Assembly: GCF_016920785.2 (NCBI RefSeq)
Contig: NW_024609857.1
Span: 7,831,618 to 7,895,617 of the forward strand
Origin: Ixodes scapularis
Taxonomy: Eukaryota; Arthropoda; Arachnida; Ixodida; Ixodidae
DNA length: 64,000 nt
Direction: 5' to 3'
Part shown: positions 46,832 through 54,249 of the stretch, in pieces
Numbering within the stretch: position 1 is the first letter of the stretch
Layout: each line of letters opens with the position of its first letter
Program-made: the position numbers and the translations under genes
Notes under the pieces: generated by a model
Told to the model about the DNA's origin: nothing
The model's database searches: none
What the model saw: only the letters and a program-made list of their open reading frames with translations

Positions 46832-47396
46832 ATGGGCCCTACCTGTACAAGGACTGTATGGCCCCCTTATGTAAAGTCCCACGTGGGTATTTAAGAAATT
46901 AATAAATGAAATGAATGAAATGAAACATAGAATCGTTACAGCTTCGGCAGTTTATTTTTTATTACGGAAGTTCATTTTCTTATTCAGTAAAATATTTCAG
47001 TGCGAACTCGCGTCCGGACAAGGCGCTAAGACGTCTTGACTCCGGGATTGCCTAACACAAGCGGTTGGAACTTCCAGTTATCCACGCTCTAAAAGCAAAT
47101 AAAAAGAAACGCGAGCATTCATGACCGACCCAAACAGTCTTGCCGTAGTCTCTGTTGATTTATGTGATCACATTGATTAACGGTTCGGGTTACATTTGGC
47201 TTAAATTACAACGAAAAGTGGGACGAAACAAGTTATTCATAAGTGCACAAGAGCTTCTTATTTAAACCTGCTATTTCCCAAAGCAGGAAATTTCTCCCGC
47301 ACAAAGAAAGCGAGGTAATACTAAAAAGTGCAGAAACCAAAATACAACAGCCGTTTTTGCGAGCCATCTACGGGACGCGTAGATTGATGCGTAAAA

Positions 47397-47608
47397 CCGG
47401 GGGCACACTGCGTATACATCGCACAAAAGAGAGTCCGCATACAGATTCGAATGTGAGTCACCACGAGATCTAAGCTTCAAATGCCGCATGACAATGAGTT
47501 CGAGGAGAAAACTTGGCACGCGGCATTCGAACCGCGGACATTGCGAAGACTTGTGTTTGCAGACTGTCTTTTGTATGATGGTATGAGCAATATGACCACT
47601 GACCCGGC
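47397..47608. mobile_element. Family B TIR element, 212 bp
   Basis: The left end CCGGGGGCACACTGCG, then CATCGCACAAAAGAGAGTC, pairs with the right end GACTGTCTTTTGTATGATG, then GAGCAATATGACCACTGACCCGG. The interior GGCATTCGAACC is shared with 50685-50697. That motif looks like the complement of a tRNA B box, but there is no A box at the right distance. Confidence 0.7.
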
Positions 47609-48369
47609 TTTAAAGGCGGATGGTTCTTAAGTTCCCTCGGGTGACTCTAAAATATATTATGAGTATTATACTTCTCAATAATTGGGCACTGAGCGCGACA
47701 ACGTCACACAGACATTTCTTTAATCCTGCGCGCCCCAGTTGCGATCAATTTATCCATCTGCCGCCGAGGGCGAGCTGCGCCATCTATGCAGTGAGCGGAA
47801 AAACAGTTCCGAGCAAAGGGAGTAACCGCTATTTCTAAAATCCCTCAACCATTATTGTTACACCAACACGGCATCGCGGTAAAACGAATCAATATTTTTT
47901 TTTTTTTTATGTGCATATGATAGCATAAGATCCTACCGTGCAAAAGCTTGTTCCAAACACGGAAACGAAATTTTAGCTATTATTTCTTTGTCTATCCAGA
48001 AACCATACGTTGCGTCACCACCTTAGAAACATCAGGCTTCCGCTCGCAAACGTACGGAAACTAATTTTAAAACGATTTCTCAAAACCACCTCGTAGTTGG
48101 GAGAACGATGTAGCTATGATGTTGAATGCCTCCCGCTCCACTCACGGAAGTACAGCGCAAATCTTTTCGCGGTGAGCTTCGCTTCTGTTTCTCAGTATAA
48201 ACGGCTCTGCATCACTGTGGGCATTGCACGTGCAACCCAGGCGGTTATGTTTTAATTTATATAGTGCATAAAAGCTTGGCATTGCACGTGCTTGCACCAG
48301 CAGAAGGGTTGAAATATCCTCATTCTGGGTTGTGAAAAAATTCCACCAGGCGGCGATACCCAAACTTAA

Positions 48370-48998
48370 AGGAGCGGTGCAACGACATTCAATTGCAATG
48401 TTTTTCACTTTACACGAGCTTACTGGCACTAGTGGGACTCAAGGATACTCGCACGCAACGCCACTGGCCAAGGAACTCCTTTGTTGCGGTGTAATTTCAA
48501 GGACAAAATCGATCATTTTCATTCAATCTCTCCTTTGCAAAATTTGATGACGTAACGTGGGGATTGAAGTACTCCCAAGTGACGATATTTGAATGCGGTT
48601 CATAGATTGGACCCGAGCATTGCGTGGGCACTTGATTTGTGCTCGTAATAATTACTAGCTCGAGAAGCATTCGGGTAGTGGCACGTGTCCAATCGCTGCA
48701 ACGACGACAGTGAGCCGAGCCATAACAACGTCTGGAACTCAGCGCGTGTCCTGTGCTTTGCCAACCCCAGCGCGTGGCTATGATCAACATTGACGGCATA
48801 TAATCGGCTCCAGATCACGTGGCCGCTTGTCCTGGCTGCGAGTTGAGGGGGTGGACGCTGCTCGTTTTTCTTTAATTTTTTTATGACTTCTATTGCATGG
48901 GGTGAAAAATGAACGCCGCGTGTTTCATAGGTCATTAACGTCAGGGATCCGTTTTAAGGGGTATTTGCGCCAATTACAAAAATTGTTGCATCGCCCCT
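48370..48998. mobile_element. Family E element, 629 bp, TTAA-flanked
   Basis: The ends AGGAGCGGTGCAAC (48370) and GTTGCATCGCCCCT (48998) pair at 12 of 14 positions. TTAA lies on both sides (48366-48369 and 48999-49002), as for piggyBac-type insertion. Partial copies lie at 36620-36862 and 23378-23435. It has no transposase. ORFs inside are short. Confidence 0.75.
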
Positions 48999-49012
48999 TT
49001 AACGCCGCGAAT

Positions 49013-49130
49013 AGACAACTCGGACTTGAAGGGAACCGCGAAGCTTAGTAAAGAAATCCACAGTGCTTCCGCAACGTGGATTCCACACCATCAAGATCGT
49101 CGTTCTTAACAGATGATAGCTAGGGCTAAA
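49013..49130. repeat. Family F fragment
   Basis: It contains TTCCACACCATCAAGATCG, TCTTAACAG and the preceding GAAGC/GCTTCCGCAAC part in the same order as 32830-32920. The TIRs are missing. It abuts the right end of family E. Confidence 0.55.
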
Positions 49131-49617
49131 GAGCTGGTTCGACGGTATTCATAATCAGATTTGTTTAAAATAACTGTGAAAATATGGGAGTATTCTGGAG
49201 CAAACGCGTTACAGAGGAAAATACAGTTATTTAAAGAGCGATTTTTATTATAGCTTTTCTCAATTTTATTCAAATCTATTTTCTTGAGTGTCATTTATTG
49301 CAACTGGACTAATTGTCATAAATATAAAAAAAATTGACTAATGTTTTAATAGACAACGACACTTACGCCATCTTTTGCTTATGTGGGAAACATATCTTCC
49401 CAATGAAGTTCCCGAAATCGCCATGTGTGCGGTAGAGGTTACAGGGGTGCCACCCCCGTCTCCCCGGCGGACGCGCCGCGTTCAACTACCGAATTTGAAA
49501 TTCACCTAGGTCAGGACGCGCTACCTGAAAGGCCCGCTGAAGCATGGTTGTATAAAAACAATATTAATTGTACCGCAAAACCCTGCAAACTAATGATTTT
49601 AAAAACATAACGCGCCC

Positions 49618-49735
49618 CTCTTTTTGTACTAAACTCCAATAAATTTCATACAAAAAGAGTCTTTTCCGTTTGTTTTTACGCAAAAACAGGCTTTCAAAAA
49701 GCCTGTTTTTACGCGAAAACAGGCTTTCAAAAAGC
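49618..49735. repeat. Two hairpins and a 33-bp tandem duplication
   Basis: First hairpin: CTCTTTTTGTA and TACAAAAAGAG (49618-49659), perfect 11-bp arms. Second: AAAAACAGGCTTT and AAAGCCTGTTTTT (49682-49710), perfect 13-bp arms. The second hairpin unit (TTTTTACGCAAAAACAGGC onward) is repeated once in tandem with one base change, so it occurs twice within 66 bp. Confidence 0.8.
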
Positions 49736-50442
49736 TAGAGGTGACCACAGTACAGACAAACGATAAAGAGTGGCGCTGTTGTCGCATTTAGCTCGGTCTC
49801 GGTGGACGCCAGCGGCCCAGGTTTCGACGGCGAGTTTCCCAACTGAGTGTTTTAGTAACGTTGCTAACCACCAACTCAGTCAACTCAAGAATGCACTTTT
49901 AAGGTTTAGGTTTATTATGGTGGGCTAGAAGGAATGGGGGTGAAGGTTGCTTGCTACTCCCAGTGGCCGGAAGCGGTCCCACGCTTCATGCTTCGTGCGT
50001 CACTATCACCACGGTACCATCTGTAAGCTGGCAGCAGCGCCGTAACGACAAAGACCAGGTAATTTATCGGAAATCGGATTCTAAATGAAAGGGAGCAGGC
50101 AACAAATAAAAATTTATTATGGGTCGTGTTCCCATTAACGGCTGATCAATACATTTACGGAGTGGGATAGAGTGCTCAATCTGCCCATTTATGCTAGCAC
50201 TTTCTTTTATTCTAGCCCTGGAATGCAAGGTGGCGCTGCTTCAAGCATACTGGTAATGTTGCGCTTTGTAGGCAACTGAAAGACCTCCCCTACCGCTCTC
50301 ATTCCCTCCAACCGACCATTTAAAAATTATTAGCTTAGGATTGTCTACAGTGCAGGTCTACAGTGCAGGCTACAGGATGGGTGCGTGAATTTAGCACTTT
50401 GTTTACACCATAACTCACGTATTACACGTTTACGTGTCCGGC

Positions 50443-50581
50443 CTCAGGGCGCAGCCATCTTGCTGAGTTGGGGTGCGCTGGGACGCGTCATAATTCGATT
50501 ACGAAGCATTGCTAAGGCGTCGTAATCGGATAATGGCCGCGCCCAAGCGCACCCCAACGAGGAAGATGGCGGCGCCCTGAG
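50443..50581. mobile_element. Foldback MITE, 139 bp
   Basis: The left arm CTCAGGGCGCAGCCATCTTG, then TTGGGGTGCGCTGGG, pairs with the right arm AAGCGCACCCCAAC, then AAGATGGCGGCGCCCTGAG. The pairing continues to ATTCGATTACGA near the centre. It is almost a complete palindrome. It interrupts the left end of the family B copy that follows. Confidence 0.8.
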
Positions 50582-50757
50582 ACAGTCTCCATGCATACAG
50601 GTTCGAACACAAGTGAATGCGATATCCGTGCTTCGAATGCCGCATGGCAATGGGATCAGAAAAAAAAACTTGGCGCGTGGCATTCGAACCACCGATATTG
50701 AGGAAACTCGCGTTTGCAAACTGTATTTTGCATGGTGTTTGAACAGTCTGAGCCTGG
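50582..50757. mobile_element. Family B element, left end interrupted
   Basis: From ACAGTCTCCATGCATACAG through CGTGGCATTCGAACCACCG to TTTGCAAACTGTATTTTGCA it parallels 47430-47600. The left terminus is displaced or removed by the foldback at 50443-50581. The right terminus abuts the TTAA of family D. Confidence 0.65.
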
Positions 50758-50762
50758 CTTAA

Positions 50763-51332
50763 AGGGGTACTCCGGAAATTTGCTTAGCTACCCTAACTAA
50801 CTATACTTTCGGAATCACCGGTCTTTACCCTTTCCGATGTGTGTTATTTAGTATCGCGAAATTCAAAATAGTTATCGTGAAATCGGCAAGGAAAAATGAG
50901 GCCAAAACCAAGATTCAAATATACCCGCGTTTTTCAGTAACATGACGTCAGGGGAAGGCAAGCTTGCAGATTGAGCGGGCAGTCTGAAAATTAAATATGC
51001 CAAGCATTTGTCTCGTGCAGCTGCGCAGGTGCCGGAGCGAGCTTCCAAGGCATTTATTTGACACCATGAGACTGTTTGGAATCAGTTGGGAACAAAGTCT
51101 ACAGTCCAAAGAGTGAACCCCTGCCTGCTGCTGGCGTCACTTTTTCATTGTCGCCAGTAGAGACTTTCACTTTGAAAAACATGGTGAAGACAAAAGTTGT
51201 AAATTCAATGACTTCGCAAAAAAAAATTATTTGGGCCCAATATTTAAGTCATTGATTCAGTGATGTTTGTTGGTGCGTTTAGCAAATTTTCAGGCAAATC
51301 GTGCAATATGAAGAAAACGCCGGCGTACCCCT
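50763..51332. mobile_element. Family D element, copy 2, 570 bp, TTAA-flanked
   Basis: It starts AGGGGTACTCCGG (50763) and ends CGGCGTACCCCT (51332), with TTAA on both sides (50759-50762 and 51333-51336). It matches 45182-45746 throughout. The TTAA duplication suggests mobilisation by a piggyBac-type transposase. No ORF of note. Confidence 0.82.
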
Positions 51333-51999
51333 TTAATCCATAAAGTCCCTTGATAAAATGCACGCTTACAAGTACCGCCAACCATTGTTGTGGAAACGTG
51401 CAAGACACGTGCCGCGAGAGGGTGCGCGTCCAAGGGCTGCTCGTTTCAGTACTGCGCCGCCATTTGCTTCCAAGGGCCGCTCGAGACACGGGACGGGCCT
51501 CGTGCACTGGCGTGTTTGACGCTACTTGAAAGACAAACGCAAACACATCGAGGGGCTTTATTTAGTCATAGCACCAACACTACGCCTTTAAGGGTGTTGC
51601 GTAACACCCTAATGCCGGAGTCCCACTAATGCGGCAAACAGGAACAGCCGACACTGACAAGCCTCAAGCACGTGGAGAATGCACATAAAGGTACCTATTG
51701 CAGTCTTGCAGCCTCAGAATGCTCATGAAATAAGCACAAATGACTGATATTCAGCGTCTATTCTTTTCTTTAATTTGTAATGTGACTTCGTCTAGGAATT
51801 CTAACATCACTAATCTGCAGCGTTTTTAGATGAAACGCTATTATCTGTGACACTTAGTCATTTTTCAACAATCATAAAATTGTAGAGATAAATAGAGCAC
51901 CCTTTCAGCCGGGTGCCTTGAAAGAGTCTGCTATAGCCTGTTTTATCATAAATAAAAGTGGAGTCCAAGGCTACGAAACAAAAAAGCATTCTACAGGGA

Positions 52000-52643
52000 T
52001 GTGCCATTAGACCACTTCTATTCAACATGGCAATGGCAGTTCTTCCTGATTCACTTTCTCAACTGCCTTCCCTACTCAAATTTTCATCTATGCCAATGAC
52101 GTCGCCATGTGGTGTGTGGGCCTGACCCGACGTGCAAAGAAGGTTCGCAATCGGCTCCAAGTGACCCTCAATGCTGAAGCGACGCTTGGACTGAGCCTTT
52201 CGCCTGAAAAGACATCGACGCTGCTCCATCGTCCCTGCAGGGGACGTGCTCCTGAAAAACCACTTGCTGGCATTCAGGCAAAAAGAGTCAGAACACACAG
52301 ATACCTCGAACTACTCGTGAATGACCGCGCAACTTGGAGACCGGAAGTTCGAAAGGTTCTCTCAAAGTGGTGTAGCCTTCTGATGCCCGCGGGGACATCC
52401 CTGGGGAACATTACAGCAAGCAATCCTCCGACTGTATCGAGGATTAATCCAATCCCGGCTTTATTACTCATGCCATTCTTCAGCAAAGCTCCAGCTGAAC
52501 AAAAAGCTATTAAAACATTTCATCGAGTGGCGTTGAGGATATGCGTCGGGTTGTCGACATACGCCGGATACAACACCATGCTCGTTGCAGCCGTGGAGTG
52601 GCCTATTCTTCTTCGAACCGATGATGCTTTGGTAAAGTGGTAA
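52000..52643 (+). pseudogene. LINE reverse transcriptase fragment (I/Jockey-type), catalytic YADD changed to YAND
   Basis: It starts with an LQGCAIRPLLFNMAMAVLP motif (the QGSVLSPLLFN equivalent) at about 51990-52045. After a frameshift comes FIYANDVAMWC, where the catalytic box YADD reads YAND. The thumb region follows: LGLSLSPEKTS, HRYLELLVNDRATWRPEV, an ALRICVGLSTYAG segment and VEWPILLRTDDALVKW, ending at a stop at 52641-52643. Order and spacing fit I/Jockey-superfamily RT. The Asp-to-Asn change, the frameshift and the loss of the rest show that it is dead. Confidence 0.82.
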
Positions 52644-52654
52644 TTTGATCTCGT

Positions 52655-52748
52655 TGGTAAAACTTCAAGATTAAACAGCGCACATAACGTCGGAGGAAGA
52701 TAACTGTCTTTTTCTCTTCCTCCGACGTTGCGCTGTTTAATCTTACCA
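52655..52748. repeat. Foldback, 94 bp
   Basis: The arms AGATTAAACAGCGCA and GTCGGAGGAAGA pair with TCTTCCTCCGAC and TGCGCTGTTTAATCT. TGGTAA and TTACCA extend the outside. The spacer is about 14 bp. It lies between the LINE fragment and a family A end. Confidence 0.8.
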
Positions 52749-52870
52749 GTGATACTAGTTTACTTCAAGTGCATTGCGCCAGGTGCACTTACTACATCTA
52801 ATTTACATAACATCTAATTTACTTTGTACTTTACTTCAAATACACTTTAGATGTACTTTATCCAACACTG
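52749..52870 (-). mobile_element. Family A (hAT-like MITE) end fragment
   Basis: The reverse complement begins CAGTGTTGGATAAAGTACATC and continues through the AAGTACAAAGTAA and GTAAGTGCACC segments, as in 21766-21890. Only one terminus is present (CCAACACTG ending at 52870). The other side meets the foldback. Confidence 0.8.
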
Positions 52871-52877
52871 ATTAGAT

Positions 52878-52921
52878 GCTGAATTAGAGAGCACATAGCC
52901 ATATGTGCTCTCGAATTCAGC
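52878..52921. repeat. Hairpin, 44 bp, upstream of the LC8 gene
   Basis: The arm GCTGAATTAGAGAGCACATA and the arm ATATGTGCTCTCGAATTCAGC pair with a single mismatch around a 2-3 base loop. It begins 8 bp from the end of the family A fragment and ends about 150 bp before the LC8 start codon. It could lie in the gene's promoter or 5' UTR, or be a small element. Confidence 0.75.
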
Positions 52922-53074
52922 ACGGCTGTAAAAAGACAAAACAGAAGACGAGGAACCGCAAGCTCGAGCACGGCTTCTGCTCTGTGCACAGCTGGAAGCG
53001 ATCCATCGAAGCCAACCGAAAGGAGCGGTCGTCCGAGGAGAACGCTGCCCTCGAGTCGACCTAACAGCTGCGTG

Positions 53075-53356
53075 ATGACGTCGCCGCCGCCGTCCAAGAA
53101 GGTGGTCATCAAGGCGTCCGATATACCCGAGCATATGCAGCAGGAGGCCATCAACGTGGCTATATCCGCCCTGGAAAAGCACAAGATCCTGAGGGACGTG
53201 GCAGCCTTCATCAAGACTGAGTTTGACCGCAAGTACAGCCCCACGTGGCACTGCGTAGTAGGACGCTCGTTCGGTTCCTACGTGACCTACGAGACCAGGC
53301 GCTTCACCTACTTCTACGTCGGGCCGGCCGCTGTGCTCCTCTTCAAGGCCGGATAG
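53075..53356 (+). CDS. LC8-type dynein light chain (divergent, intronless)
   Basis: The ORF encodes a 93-residue LC8/DYNLL protein, the small dimeric hub subunit of cytoplasmic dynein that also binds many partner peptides. The whole domain is present: VIKASDIPEHMQQEAI (residues 11-26), a helix with ALEKHKILRDVAAFIKTEFD, the invariant KYSPTWHCVVGRSFGSYV stretch and the ETRRFTYFYVGPAAVLLFKAG end. Canonical LC8 is about 89 residues. Here the N terminus is a longer, proline-containing MTSPPPSKK. The ATG at 53075 is used because the in-frame upstream extension (open to about 52922) is not conserved. There are no introns, and a poly(A) signal lies 112 bp after the stop. Substitutions relative to typical LC8 suggest a diverged paralog or a functional retrocopy. 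No poly-A tract or target duplication is seen. Confidence 0.9.
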   Translation: MTSPPPSKKVVIKASDIPEHMQQEAINVAISALEKHKILRDVAAFIKTEFDRKYSPTWHCVVGRSFGSYVTYETRRFTYFYVGPAAVLLFKAG

Positions 53357-53467
53357 CCGCGGACAAGGTGCGCCCGTAAAAACGCCGCTCGGCCTCGCCT
53401 GGGCCAGTGCCAAACAATGTACGGATGTTGTGGTGTGCCTACTTGGGAGCAAGAAACCTGTTCTTTC

Positions 53468-53473
53468 AATAAA
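53468..53473 (+). terminator. Poly(A) signal AATAAA of the LC8 gene
   Basis: AATAAA 112 bp after the stop codon, followed by a GT/T-rich stretch (GTGTTTGTTG at about 53500) suited to cleavage. Confidence 0.75.
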
Positions 53474-53706
53474 GAGTCTCAGTTTTGACAGCCACCTGTG
53501 TTTGTTGAACCACGGCCGGGCTAGAATGAAAAGGCGCGGTTGAACCATGGGATTGTCTTTTTTATTATTCAGCGGACCACCTGGTATTGAGGCTTTTGCG
53601 CGTTTCTTACATGGATGAGATGGTAAAGCGTTCGAGGTATTCGTGTCAGACCGTCCAGCTTGTCTTCGAAAAGTGTTAGCTTTAAGAGCACATAACGGCA
53701 CATGAG

Positions 53707-53720
53707 CCCCCCCCCCCCCC
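53707..53720. repeat. Poly-C run (14 C)
   Basis: Homopolymer followed by TCCCCC, in the spacer between the two convergent genes. Confidence 0.95.
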
Positions 53721-54197
53721 TCCCCCAACCCTCGCACACGCACACTTCTCGGTGTTTCTCACATAGTGAATACTCATAAAAACTTTGAACTGGAGAACAA
53801 ACCAACAAGGAGTAACACAAGAGGTGGCGTAAAGTTGATGTTTAGGACGGTTTTACTCATCGCCGTTCTACTTCCGCTAAGCCGTTTGCAGCCATGCTGG
53901 CGGTGTCGTGTAAACAGGGTCCTTCTCCAGATATTTTATTCGTAAAGGCGCCCCCTTCCCCTCCCAAATTTCCCTCTTCCTCACCACTGCCACATGACCT
54001 CGCACCCTAATTTCCCATACACTTACAACGCCAGTTAGTAGGAAACTGTATGGCGTCAAGTTCTTTCATCCTGTATAGGTGGCGAAATGTGCATTAGGTC
54101 AATGTGTGATTCGAATTATTTAATTTAGGCGCAATTTTATTTTTTACTCTCCGATTGGTCAAGAAATAGGACAGAATACTCAACAAGTGCTCAAAAG

Positions 54198-54203
54198 TTT
54201 ATT
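54198..54203 (-). terminator. Poly(A) signal of the Gly/His-rich gene
   Basis: TTTATT on + is AATAAA on the - strand, 47 bp past the stop codon of the gene at 54250-56079. Confidence 0.7.
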
Positions 54204-54249
54204 GGCACTACTAAAGGGACTTCTTTCTTTCTAAAATGACAACCGCCCT

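Noticed and set aside
47515..47535. tRNA or tRNA-derived SINE suggested by GGCATTCGAACC (also at 50685)
   Set aside because: The B-box-like motif is not accompanied by an A box, a cloverleaf or a SINE tail. It lies in the middle of family B TIR elements.
52847..53743. 298-codon ORF on the minus strand across the LC8 gene
   Set aside because: It is the antisense shadow of the conserved LC8 ORF, with low-complexity Arg/Ser-rich content and no domain.
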